IMG/VR virus record: IMGVR_UViG_3300018428_000082
Span: 1-35,585 of that record
Strand: one strand, 5' to 3'
Source: a virus
Length of the DNA stretch: 35,585 nt
Of this stretch, positions 13,465-21,049 are shown in pieces; the stretch's first letter is position 1, and each line of letters opens with the position of its first letter. Both the position numbers and the translations under genes were made by a program. The notes below the pieces were generated by a model. It was not told where the DNA came from, made no database searches, and saw nothing but the letters and a program-made list of their open reading frames with translations.

Positions 13465-14039
13465 GGGTGTTGTTGTCCTACCTGTTCGCAAATTAAATTC
13501 ATTTGAACAACCACTGCTACTGCATATGCAGTTGCGTGAGACTTCTTAAAAAAGTATTCATCAGTCGTTGGTTTCCTCCATACTTCGTTCATTATCTCTG
13601 TCCATGTCTTGTCTATTAGGTGTCTTTTTGCTGGACGTATTATTGCTAGAACTGCTGCCAATTGTTCCACACTCGTTGGTTTCAACTTTCGCAGGATTTG
13701 TCCATGTCCGTTGACGTGAAAGAGCAAGTCTGTGAAATCGTCCTGTTCTAGTAGTTCCCATAATGGTTCCCTTTCCATAAGTTGTGTAAGATGTTTTTCA
13801 TTCATTATGCCTTTGTATAAAGACACATTTAAGAAATCAAGTTTAAACAAACCTTGTTCTTCTGCTTCATCATAATTTACAGCACATAAATTGTTTTCAG
13901 GATCAAATGGAACCTCACTCATATAAACACCAGTGTTGTGTTTTAAGATTTTGCCATCTTCTTCACGACGTGCTCTCACATGTTTGAACAGTTTCAGTGC
14001 TTCTTCTCTATCAACAAAATCTATGTCTATATCAGGCAT
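13461..14039 (-). CDS. Miniature DnaE-like protein: DNA polymerase III alpha palm elements (192 aa)
   Basis: The protein opens with MPDIDIDF, the palm motif holding two catalytic aspartates in bacterial DNA polymerase III alpha (here Asp3 and Asp5). Next come HNTGVYMSE, resembling the DnaE HAGVHAAG region, and GLFKLDFLNV, matching the GLVKFDFLGL motif with the third aspartate (Asp68). AAVLAIIRP resembles LxALNALYRPGP, and FFKKSHATAYAV (163-174) resembles FNKSHSAAYAL. So palm motifs survive in order in 192 residues, against about 1,160 in DnaE, with no PHP, beta-binding or OB regions. Polymerase, nuclease-inhibitor or regulatory roles are all open. It is coupled to genes on both sides. Confidence 0.7.
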   Translation of the reverse strand: MPDIDIDFVDREEALKLFKHVRARREEDGKILKHNTGVYMSEVPFDPENNLCAVNYDEAEEQGLFKLDFLNVSLYKGIMNEKHLTQLMEREPLWELLEQDDFTDLLFHVNGHGQILRKLKPTSVEQLAAVLAIIRPAKRHLIDKTWTEIMNEVWRKPTTDEYFFKKSHATAYAVAVVVQMNLICEQVGQQHP

Positions 14040-14214
14040 TTGTTTCTAATTTCCATTGTTTATAAATTTCATAATTACCACTTGCAGTATAACATTGACC
14101 TGTTTCTAAGTCAACGATTTTCCATTTTTCAGGACATTTTGTAAGTATTGTTAAATTGACAGGCTTGTCAAGTTCCTTAACCACTTTACCATCTTTTAGT
14201 GTTCTTGTTTTCAT
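14032..14214 (-). CDS. Small protein of unknown function (60 aa)
   Basis: A 60-residue protein (MKTRTLKDGKVVKEL...) whose TAATG start is coupled to the zinc-finger gene and whose end overlaps the DnaE-like ATG by 8 bases. The middle CPEKWKIVDLETGQCYTAS looks like a small beta-hairpin domain with two cysteines. No family is recognised. Its tight placement supports it as real. Confidence 0.6.
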   Translation of the reverse strand: MKTRTLKDGKVVKELDKPVNLTILTKCPEKWKIVDLETGQCYTASGNYEIYKQWKLETNA

Positions 14215-14900
14215 TAATCTATCTTGCCTTCTGCAATTACTTCTTTTACTAATTCAACATCAGCAGGTAATTTTTTGAATTTGCCTCTCCAAAATATCGG
14301 ATCAATATATTCTCCTACTATTTCAAGTTGTTCATCATTGAATTTTTGCAACATATCTTTTCCAGTCTTGCTATTTAAAATTAACCAAGGACTTATTTTT
14401 CCATCTTTTAAATCATGCGTTGCTCTATTTAAATTGACATACTTAAAATAATGATTCCAATCTGCTTGTTTATCATCTGCCCAATCCATCATGGTCTTTA
14501 TTGTTCTTTGTATTGCACCGTCTGCAGGTTCAATTTTTAGAAGTTCTTTTACATATGTATCGTATAATTCATCTCTGCACCAATGATCTAATTTTATTCC
14601 GCTTTTAATTACAAAGTCGATAAATTTTTCAGGATATATAGGATAGTTATTTGCCATAAAACTACCGAATTTTACAAAAGCATTGTAGTATGCACTCGAT
14701 ACGAAATCATCAAATGTTTTTTTCTTAGATGTATTTTGCGATATTTCATAAAATCTTTGATATGTCATTAATGCGAGTTGAACGTGTTTTTCTCCCTTGC
14801 TAAGATAACGCCTTTTAGGTTCACAAACATGAACAGTCAATGTTTTTTCACGTGCAAAACTTTTTCCGCAGTATCCACATTTGTAATCTTGTGTTGTCAT
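14214..14900 (-). CDS. Zinc-finger protein of unknown function (228 aa)
   Basis: The N-terminus (YKCGYCGKSFAREKTLTVHV followed by C) has CxxC and a His-x-Cys spaced like a C2H2/C2HC finger at about residues 7-26. The remaining 200 residues are mixed helix and strand with several Trp and no enzyme motif that I recognise. A role in binding DNA or a nucleic-acid enzyme is an inference. It lies among replication-linked genes between the gp62 candidate and the DnaE-like protein. The ATG overlaps the upstream dioxygenase stop (ATGA). Confidence 0.6.
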   Translation of the reverse strand: MTTQDYKCGYCGKSFAREKTLTVHVCEPKRRYLSKGEKHVQLALMTYQRFYEISQNTSKKKTFDDFVSSAYYNAFVKFGSFMANNYPIYPEKFIDFVIKSGIKLDHWCRDELYDTYVKELLKIEPADGAIQRTIKTMMDWADDKQADWNHYFKYVNLNRATHDLKDGKISPWLILNSKTGKDMLQKFNDEQLEIVGEYIDPIFWRGKFKKLPADVELVKEVIAEGKID

Positions 14901-15535
14901 CTTATTTTTAGTGTTCCTATATCTTCTTTTGCGTCAAGATGTAGATCGCCTCTAAAAAATACATTAAAGGCAATGCATAATCTTTCTCTATCAGATTCAG
15001 ACGGCTTTACTTCGTGATCTAAATGAGATGGAAATAAAAATAATTCACCTTCTTTAGGAGTAAACCACCATTGCTTACTATTAAATTCGTTAAACCAACT
15101 ATACTTAAAACCAAACACACTAGGAAACATATTTTGATAGTGTCCTGGTTTTTCAAAACCTAAGTCTCCACTTAATTGATCACATTGCAAATAGTAGATT
15201 CCTGATAGTAAACTATTTTCGTGAAAATGTTTGTTAGCATAATCACCTCGATGGTGTTTCATAACCCAACTATTTGTAATGTAAAAGTCTACACTGTCTT
15301 TTATGCCTAGTCTGTCTTTAAGAAAAAAGTTAATATTTGTTAAAATCTTATCATGCAAGTCGTTATACTTTTGATTATCTAGAATCATTTTATCTTCTGT
15401 AATGAAACCATTATTAACAGCAATCCTATCAAAAGATTCATTAAAAACGTTTTGTCTATCTTGTTCATTAACACCTAGTGTAGCCTGATAGATTGGCATA
15501 GCAAACAATGGCATTACATTCCATGCTGTATTCAT
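14897..15535 (-). CDS. 2-oxoglutarate/Fe(II) dioxygenase-like protein (212 aa)
   Basis: NKHFHENSLLSGIYYL contains candidate metal ligands His103 and His105, LFPSHLDHEV gives the distal His174, and Arg183 nine residues later fits 2-oxoglutarate binding. This is the TIGR02466/PF13759-type fold with a double-stranded beta helix. It is coupled by ATGA junctions to the gp62 candidate upstream and the zinc-finger gene downstream. The substrate is unknown. Confidence 0.78.
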   Translation of the reverse strand: MNTAWNVMPLFAMPIYQATLGVNEQDRQNVFNESFDRIAVNNGFITEDKMILDNQKYNDLHDKILTNINFFLKDRLGIKDSVDFYITNSWVMKHHRGDYANKHFHENSLLSGIYYLQCDQLSGDLGFEKPGHYQNMFPSVFGFKYSWFNEFNSKQWWFTPKEGELFLFPSHLDHEVKPSESDRERLCIAFNVFFRGDLHLDAKEDIGTLKIR

Positions 15536-15999
15536 AGTTTTATTGCTCCTATTTGCTTTTTATCCCACCCTAAACTTTCGCAGTATTCTTTTATTTCTTT
15601 TGTTGTTGTTACCTTTGCCATGGTTTCGAGATCTGCTTGTTTCATATTCGGAAACAAATCACCTAAAAAGTCTACTTTTTTATCTTTGCTTTTTGTTAAT
15701 TTAAGCCATTGATGGAAAAATACTTTTTTTGACTCGTGTCCGCAACTACATGCTAATTGCCATAGTAATTTTGGGTGTTTATTTAAAAACAAAAACAAGT
15801 TCTTATTAAACCTTTCATTTGCAAGCAATACAAAGTGCTCTTTTTCTTCTCTCGACCCTTGTATGCTGCTTATATAGCGATTAAGAGTAAAGAAAACAAT
15901 ACTTTTACGTTGTTCTTCAGATAAGTCATCCCAAACTTCTTTGGCATTCATATCAACCGCAGCCAGGATTTCGTTTAGTTTTAGTTTCTGTTCACTCAT
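15532..15999 (-). CDS. 62: Probable clamp-loader small subunit, gp62-like (155 aa)
   Basis: I use the ATG at 15999 (MSEQKLKLNEIL...), which makes an ATGA junction with the methyltransferase gene. The protein is all-helical, with LSEEQRKSIVFFTLNRYISSIQG and a later HPKLLWQLACSCG segment that resemble the gp62-type clamp-loader subunits annotated in marine T4-like phages, as far as I recall them. Gp62 forms the clamp loader with gp44; gp44 and gp45 are not in this window. It has no P-loop, as expected. The assignment is from remembered similarity and should be tested by profile search. Confidence 0.5.
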   Translation of the reverse strand: MSEQKLKLNEILAAVDMNAKEVWDDLSEEQRKSIVFFTLNRYISSIQGSREEKEHFVLLANERFNKNLFLFLNKHPKLLWQLACSCGHESKKVFFHQWLKLTKSKDKKVDFLGDLFPNMKQADLETMAKVTTTKEIKEYCESLGWDKKQIGAIKL

Positions 16000-16553
16000 A
16001 GTTCTAGTATACACTCATATTTCACAATTTTCAATGATTTTTTGTTCTTTTTAGGTTTTGTATATCTAATAACTTTATCAATCACTGTTCTCATTTCCAA
16101 TATTTTTAATTTTTCTTTCCACCATTGAGGGTTTTCAATTATTAAATGTGCATTTCTGCCATCTGGCAAAATTGATACCGCAGGAAAACACGCAATAATG
16201 TGATATTGACAAATTTTTGTTCTATTTTTAAGATCTAATAAAGTATTTTCTAATTCTTGCGGTTCAACATGTTCTAAAACATCAGTAGAAACTACCATAT
16301 CTACTTTTTCTGGTAAAGGTTCGTCAAAAATTGGATCCCAACCTATCACATCTATATCAGGATATTGCAATTTAAGTTTTTTTGTTAAAAAACCCTTGCC
16401 TGTTCCGAAATCTAAAATAGATTTTGGCTTGTATTTGGCAATAGCATTTTGTAACATAGCAGGAATAGGGTCTTTTTTAAATTCTTTACCCCATTTTGGA
16501 TTTGCTTCATGCATTTCTTGCAATAATTTTTTATATTCTGCAGATTGTGTCAA
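15996..16553 (-). CDS. Class I SAM-dependent methyltransferase (185 aa)
   Basis: SILDFGTGKGFL is a clear motif I for S-adenosylmethionine binding. DVIGWDP follows as the acidic motif II region, and MVVSTDVLEHVE matches motif IV/post-II of class I methyltransferases. The substrate is unknown; small molecules or glycans are as likely as nucleic acid. The open frame starts with TTG (16553), 8 bases after the previous stop; the first ATG is codon 14 (16514). The TTG start is my preference because of spacing, but it is uncertain. Confidence 0.75.
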   Translation of the reverse strand: MTQSAEYKKLLQEMHEANPKWGKEFKKDPIPAMLQNAIAKYKPKSILDFGTGKGFLTKKLKLQYPDIDVIGWDPIFDEPLPEKVDMVVSTDVLEHVEPQELENTLLDLKNRTKICQYHIIACFPAVSILPDGRNAHLIIENPQWWKEKLKILEMRTVIDKVIRYTKPKKNKKSLKIVKYECILEL

Positions 16554-16561
16554 ATTTTTCT

Positions 16562-16789
16562 CTACTGTTCGGGATCTTTAGAAAGTGTATATAAAAACTT
16601 TAATTTTTTCAATAATTTTTGTATTGATCTGTTACCGTGATTAGCCATATGCTGAATTTCTGAAAAATCATGGTCATCTAAATACCAATCTGGATACTTT
16701 TTCTTTTCAATTACCACACGTTTACCAGTAATAGTATCTCTTTCAAAAATTGTATCACCACCATCTGGAGATTCATAAATTTTAGTCAT
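16562..16789 (-). CDS. Small protein of unknown function (75 aa)
   Basis: I choose the internal ATG at 16789 (MTKIYESPDGGDT...) because the longer frame to 16852 lies inside the upstream gene and is out of character. The tandem ATG at 16792 is an alternative. The start overlaps the end of the upstream gene. The N-terminal YESPDGGDTIFERD block looks like a short conserved domain; the C-terminal half is basic and helical. No family is recognised. Confidence 0.5.
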   Translation of the reverse strand: MTKIYESPDGGDTIFERDTITGKRVVIEKKKYPDWYLDDHDFSEIQHMANHGNRSIQKLLKKLKFLYTLSKDPEQ

Positions 16790-16979
16790 CATGTTTTTGA
16801 TATTGACCGCGATCGTTTGCAATTTCCCTCGCCAGTTGCTGAATATCGTCAATCAAAAATTGTATTGTGTTTTGATCTTGCTGTTCTTTTGGCAAATCAT
16901 ATTTAAGCCTACGTAGGTTCATTGATTTGTCATACATTACACTTACCTTGTCGCACATTTCGCTAATTTTATGCAGCAT
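16782..16979 (-). CDS. Small helical protein of unknown function (65 aa)
   Basis: First gene behind a recognisable promoter and preceded by a strong AGAGGAGG ribosome site, so it is likely well translated. The 65 residues are charged and helical, possibly a short coiled coil (residues about 10-55), with no catalytic motif. It leads the transcription unit that runs through the methyltransferase and gp62 candidate. Confidence 0.6.
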   Translation of the reverse strand: MLHKISEMCDKVSVMYDKSMNLRRLKYDLPKEQQDQNTIQFLIDDIQQLAREIANDRGQYQKHDD

Positions 16980-17002
16980 TTAAGCCTCCTCTGTTATATA
17001 CT

Positions 17003-17031
17003 AAGTTAGCATGACTTTTGTTTTGTGTCAA
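17003..17031 (-). promoter_or_regulatory. Sigma-70-type promoter with extended -10
   Basis: On the - strand, a perfect -35 TTGACA (17026-17031) is followed after 17 bases by TAACTT (17003-17008), a weak -10 that is preceded by TGC, an extended -10 element. It overlaps the stop codon of galE and would give the gene at 16979 a short leader containing AGAGGAGG. Confidence 0.55.
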
Positions 17032-17864
17032 CTAATTTTTAAGTATTCTTCTAAGGTGTATTTTTCCAACATAAACTTTGAAACATTATCCAAAATTGTT
17101 TTTGCCGGGTCACCTGGACGTTTTGGTGCGTAATTTATTTTAAAATTAAGATTGTTGACATATTTAAATGTTTCTGCAATTTCTTTTACACTATAACCTT
17201 TGCCATGTCCTAAATTTTCAATTGAATTTGTATTGTTGTCTATTGCTGCTTCTAATGCTAAACAAATTTCATTGACATGCACGTAATCTCTTACTGCTGT
17301 GCCATCCTTTGTGTCATAATCATCGCCGTATATATTGAATACACCTGTTTCTATTGCTTCGTTCAACTTATAAAACAATCCGTCTGGATTAGTTGCTTTA
17401 AATCCATCTGTGCCTGTTACATTATAGAATCTAAAGGTAGTAAACGGTATATTGTTATTATTACAGTGTTCTTTGACAATATCTTCTGCTACTATTTTAC
17501 TAAATGCATAAGGACTTGCAGGAGCAGATGCAGCACCAGTAGAACCAAAAATAAATTGCTTAAATTTTAAGTTTTTTAAAATATTAGTAGTCCCATTTAT
17601 ATTAGTATTGTAATAATCGTATGGTCTATCAACAGATTCGCCTACTCTAACCAAAGCAGCAAGATGAATTATTGCATGATACTCGGTCTTTATCGAAGAA
17701 AGATCAGAAGTAATGTTTTTGCTAATGTAATTTTGCAAAAATGTGTGTTTAGGAAAGCCATGCAAATCTAAACCGTCTATATCAAAGTGTTTATGAAGAA
17801 TCTTACAAAGATGCTGCCCAATATACCCGTTTGATCCTGTAATTAAAATTTTTAGTTTGGCCAT
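17028..17864 (-). CDS. galE: NAD-dependent sugar epimerase, GalE-like (278 aa)
   Basis: Extended short-chain dehydrogenase: the NAD-binding TGSNGYIG is at 9-16 and the catalytic YxxxK is Tyr119/Lys123 in SPYAFSK. The later IYGDDYDTKDGTAVRDYVHV segment is characteristic of UDP-glucose 4-epimerases. It would interconvert UDP-glucose and UDP-galactose or their N-acetyl or uronic forms, supplying sugar donors to the transferases nearby. At 278 residues it is shorter than E. coli GalE (338). It is the last gene of the operon and overlaps the upstream glycosyltransferase by 13 bases. Confidence 0.87.
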   Translation of the reverse strand: MAKLKILITGSNGYIGQHLCKILHKHFDIDGLDLHGFPKHTFLQNYISKNITSDLSSIKTEYHAIIHLAALVRVGESVDRPYDYYNTNINGTTNILKNLKFKQFIFGSTGAASAPASPYAFSKIVAEDIVKEHCNNNNIPFTTFRFYNVTGTDGFKATNPDGLFYKLNEAIETGVFNIYGDDYDTKDGTAVRDYVHVNEICLALEAAIDNNTNSIENLGHGKGYSVKEIAETFKYVNNLNFKINYAPKRPGDPAKTILDNVSKFMLEKYTLEEYLKIS

Positions 17865-18481
17865 AGATGTCTCAGTTTACTTTTATAGTGCTTGATTTTT
17901 GCATGCGGCACTGTTTTTTTTGCAAAATAAAAATTATTATAAATTCTACATTCGAAAACTTTTATATTTGTATTATTTCTAGTTACAGTGGTGTTTGTGT
18001 CTTTAGTTGTAACTTGACATAACTTGTTTAACTCCTGTTGATCGCTTACTCCTGTTTCACACAGGGCAATCCATTCTTCTACAAATTTTATTGCCTGGTT
18101 TGTTTTTCTTACGAATACAATTCCAGCATTTATAGGCAAACTATTTTCTTTTTGTTTAGGTTGCCTTACAGTTACACCTATGTCGTAGTCTTGCATTATT
18201 TCATCAAACCTATCTAGCACGATAGCATCGGCGTCTATCCATGCAACATAATCCCCAAACTCAATATCCATAAGTGCATCCATTATCATGCCAGGCTTAG
18301 ATGGAATCTTAGCACCAACTTGTGGACTTACTCTACCTTTGAACGGTTTACCAAATCCTAGCCCACCGAGATCATAAATTACAGGTTCATATCCAACTTT
18401 ACGACAACTTTCTGCTGCTTTTTCTACATATGGAGCAAAAACTTTATCACCTGCAACTACTGTTATTATTTTATTTTTCAT
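17852..18481 (-). CDS. GT-A-fold glycosyltransferase-like protein (209 aa)
   Basis: YVAWIDADAIV (DAD at about 83-85) is a DxD motif for metal and nucleotide-sugar binding, and LPINAGIVFVRKT is the typical post-DxD acceptor-loop block of GT8/nucleotide-diphospho-sugar transferases. The C-terminus is basic. Donor and acceptor are unknown. It is coupled by ATGA to the dioxygenase gene upstream and overlaps galE downstream, which fits a sugar-assembly operon. Confidence 0.72.
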   Translation of the reverse strand: MKNKIITVVAGDKVFAPYVEKAAESCRKVGYEPVIYDLGGLGFGKPFKGRVSPQVGAKIPSKPGMIMDALMDIEFGDYVAWIDADAIVLDRFDEIMQDYDIGVTVRQPKQKENSLPINAGIVFVRKTNQAIKFVEEWIALCETGVSDQQELNKLCQVTTKDTNTTVTRNNTNIKVFECRIYNNFYFAKKTVPHAKIKHYKSKLRHLWPN

Positions 18482-19149
18482 ATTCTTCTCGATGTTGGTA
18501 TAGGATATAACAATTGATCAGTGCTGCTATAAATTTTATCAAAAAACATTATATAAGTATACCTATCTTTTCCAGACATGTTTACCTGTGCAGCATGATA
18601 TTGAAAACTATCAAATGCAACCAGTGAATTATATTCTCCAGTAAATGATGCCACCTTTTTAAATCTAGAATTAAATTCGTCTCTATGATTAATATAATCT
18701 CCTTCGTTGCTTTGTATGTTTGCATTTAAATCCATGCTTGATTTGAAATACTTGTATTTTTCATTTGTTGCAAGATCTGTTTTATCAACTTTTGTTGTAT
18801 TTGGCACCCATACTTCTGTGCCAGCGTTTACATCTTTTGTCAAGTAAATGATCGCAGTCAATTGTGCCATAGTATCGCTATGAACCCAACCGTCTGCTTT
18901 GAGTCCTGACGGCACCCATTGAAAAACTCCCGTGCCTTCATAGTTAATCTGTTTATAATTAGAAGGAAATAATATAGATAAAATTTTTAAATTTAATGTA
19001 TTATATAATTCATAGTTTGCAATATGCAATGGAGTAGATCTCTTGCCAGGTGAATCACCATCGTTAGCATAGTCCAGTGTTTTTGCGTAGTCAGCAATTT
19101 CTTCTACATTATCTAGAAAATTGTTTACAAATATTGTAGGGAATAACAT
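18478..19149 (-). CDS. 2-oxoglutarate/Fe(II) dioxygenase-like protein, DUF6445 type (223 aa)
   Basis: GWVHSDTMAQLTAIIYL supplies His90 and Asp92 (HxD), FDSFQYHAAQ the distal His185, and Arg196 eleven residues later the 2-oxoglutarate contact. The layout resembles DUF6445-type dioxygenases often found near halogenase or glycan genes. It is coupled by TAATG to the asparagine synthase gene and by ATGA to the glycosyltransferase. The substrate is unknown; hydroxylation of a sugar or amino-acid product of this operon is plausible. Confidence 0.7.
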   Translation of the reverse strand: MLFPTIFVNNFLDNVEEIADYAKTLDYANDGDSPGKRSTPLHIANYELYNTLNLKILSILFPSNYKQINYEGTGVFQWVPSGLKADGWVHSDTMAQLTAIIYLTKDVNAGTEVWVPNTTKVDKTDLATNEKYKYFKSSMDLNANIQSNEGDYINHRDEFNSRFKKVASFTGEYNSLVAFDSFQYHAAQVNMSGKDRYTYIMFFDKIYSSTDQLLYPIPTSRRI

Positions 19150-20465
19150 TAATTTTTTCCTTTCGCAGTAACATGAAATCCTCTTTTTTCCTTCGGTTCA
19201 TAAGGAAAATTATTAACAGCAAGATATTCATCTAACGCACTTTTATATTTGCTATTTTTAAGGTCTACACTTAGCCATAAAAATTCTTGAACCAATTGTT
19301 TATCTAAAAAAGGATATCTAGTTTCAATTCCAAAATGTCCCGCTACATATTCCTCTTTGTTTAGGTATTGTATTTGAGTTCCATCATAAAAACTATGCCA
19401 TGGAAAGAATCCGTTCATTTGTGCCGGAAAGAGTCCACCAAATTCACTGTGCTTATATATTTTCTTGCCACCAAACCCATAGTCACTTATAATTTCATCA
19501 GCACCCTGTCCGCTAAAATAAATTCTTCTATTCTCTTTATTTGCTCTTGTGCATATTGCACTTAGACCCATAGATGCTTGATCTTTTTTAATATTGTAAT
19601 TCCTAAATCCATCATTATATTCAAAATTTTCACAATTAGAATTTAGTTCGTTTTTCCATTTCTTAAACTCTTCAGGACTTAGAGTAAAGGCTTCAGGATT
19701 TTTTACTATATTAAATCTTTCATTTAATACTCTTTCATTTTCGTTATTGATTATAGAATATGCTTTAAATTCTTTGTTTTGTTTTGTAAGTTCGCATGCA
19801 ATAGCACCGCTGTCATAACCACTACTCATTCCAATAAACATTCCTTTATCAGTATTTGCAGTTCTCTTTGCAATACTATTTGAAAATGCCTGCATCCAAT
19901 CGTCAAAGTTTGTTTTGTGTTGGAATGTATCGAAAGTATAATTATGATAGCCTTTAATATTTCTTAAACTTTTTAAGTCAAATACCAATGTATTGTTTGA
20001 TTGAAGTTTTTGTGGATTTTGGAATCCTAGGCCTGTCAGTTGGCTTTTATAAGATGCAATACCAAATTTTCCATTTGTAAATTCATACCATAAAGGTTTA
20101 CACGCAAAAGTATCGTTAGCAATTAAAACAACATTGTCTTCAAAGTCAACGATACAGATTGCAAATTCTCCATCTAGTTTGTTTACAAACTCATCACCTT
20201 CTTTGTCATACAGATCAAGAATACATTCACCATCGGATTTGTAATCACCAAAATCCTTGTAGTTGTAAATTTCGCCATTAAATACACAAACAACATCGTC
20301 TTTGACAAACGGTTGGGGTGTCATATCTCCTGTGATATGAAGTAAATTGTGTAAGAACTCAACGCCGTTGATAACCTTGCTATTAGTTAGGTCAGGACCT
20401 CTCTTTTTACAAAATTGATTTGTATTGTTAAGTTGTGTTATGTTTGATACAGCAAAACCGCACAT
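19149..20465 (-). CDS. asnB: Asparagine synthase-type glutamine amidotransferase (438 aa)
   Basis: The protein begins MCGF, so Cys2 becomes the N-terminal nucleophile of a class II glutaminase. RGPD (22-25), NGEIYNY (63-69) and DGEFA (98-102) line that domain. The synthetase domain has a PP-loop MSSGYDSG (213-220) and SGQGADEIISDYG for ATP. It is shorter than E. coli AsnB (554). It would amidate a carboxyl group: asparagine is the default, but homologues in sugar operons can amidate uronic acids. A UDP-sugar dehydrogenase, which makes uronates, is two genes upstream. Confidence 0.85.
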   Translation of the reverse strand: MCGFAVSNITQLNNTNQFCKKRGPDLTNSKVINGVEFLHNLLHITGDMTPQPFVKDDVVCVFNGEIYNYKDFGDYKSDGECILDLYDKEGDEFVNKLDGEFAICIVDFEDNVVLIANDTFACKPLWYEFTNGKFGIASYKSQLTGLGFQNPQKLQSNNTLVFDLKSLRNIKGYHNYTFDTFQHKTNFDDWMQAFSNSIAKRTANTDKGMFIGMSSGYDSGAIACELTKQNKEFKAYSIINNENERVLNERFNIVKNPEAFTLSPEEFKKWKNELNSNCENFEYNDGFRNYNIKKDQASMGLSAICTRANKENRRIYFSGQGADEIISDYGFGGKKIYKHSEFGGLFPAQMNGFFPWHSFYDGTQIQYLNKEEYVAGHFGIETRYPFLDKQLVQEFLWLSVDLKNSKYKSALDEYLAVNNFPYEPKEKRGFHVTAKGKN

Positions 20466-20482
20466 GCATTCTTTGTCCTATA

Positions 20483-21049
20483 TTATTTTTTTACAAAGAA
20501 CATACCTGATTCTCTAATATGTTTTCCTGTTCCAGATAGATCTCTAATTTTTTGACTGTCTTCAGGAACTTGTTCAAAGCCTCTAGCCGCAAAATGATTA
20601 ATCCAATATTCTGGTAATTGATTATTTACGTGATGATGTCCACGCTGTTTAGGCAATCCATGAGTCATAAAAATATATTTGCCGCAACATAATGTGTCTA
20701 AAAGATTGCCAAGATATTTTTCATCTACGTGTTCTACAACTTCGATACAGTTTACCATATCAACATCTGCTGTATGACTTTTTAGTGTTAAGTCTACTTC
20801 TAGTGTTGGGTGAACTGCATTTTGACAGTTTATATCTAATCCGTCAATTGCTATAGATTCCAGTCCTTGATCTGCAAACCATTTTGCAGCATGTCCATAT
20901 CCACTTCCTACATCCATTACTGATTTGATATTATATTTCTTAATAATATAATCCCAACTTTCAGGACAAAATGTATTGTGATTATTTTCCGCATAGTTTC
21001 CACCCAAGTGCGGTTTGTTTGGGTCTAATACTTCAGTATATTTAGGCAT
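20483..21049 (-). CDS. Class I SAM-dependent methyltransferase (188 aa)
   Basis: VMDVGSGYGHAAKWFAD is motif I, AIDGLDI provides the acidic residue after strand 2, and VDMVNCIEVVEHV is the motif IV-type block. The family resembles methyltransferases of sugar or small-molecule clusters. The target is unknown, but position between asparagine synthase and the UDP-sugar dehydrogenase suggests O-methylation of a glycan. The start overlaps the dehydrogenase end by 8 bases. Confidence 0.78.
   Translation of the reverse strand: MPKYTEVLDPNKPHLGGNYAENNHNTFCPESWDYIIKKYNIKSVMDVGSGYGHAAKWFADQGLESIAIDGLDINCQNAVHPTLEVDLTLKSHTADVDMVNCIEVVEHVDEKYLGNLLDTLCCGKYIFMTHGLPKQRGHHHVNNQLPEYWINHFAARGFEQVPEDSQKIRDLSGTGKHIRESGMFFVKK

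Noticed and set aside
13461-14039. Simple pseudogene remnant of a host dnaE
   Set aside because: The frame is intact, the motifs are compacted but in order, and start and stop are coupled to neighbours, which is unlike random decay. Horizontal origin from a dnaE remains possible.
16514-16553. ATG at codon 14 as the methyltransferase start
   Set aside because: It would leave a 47-base gap in an otherwise tightly packed operon and drop part of the N-terminal helix; TTG at 16553 fits better, although it is not certain.
19149-20465. Lasso-peptide cyclase instead of asparagine synthase
   Set aside because: The glutaminase domain with Cys2 is intact, and there is no precursor peptide or B-protease gene nearby, so a glutamine-using amidotransferase is more likely.
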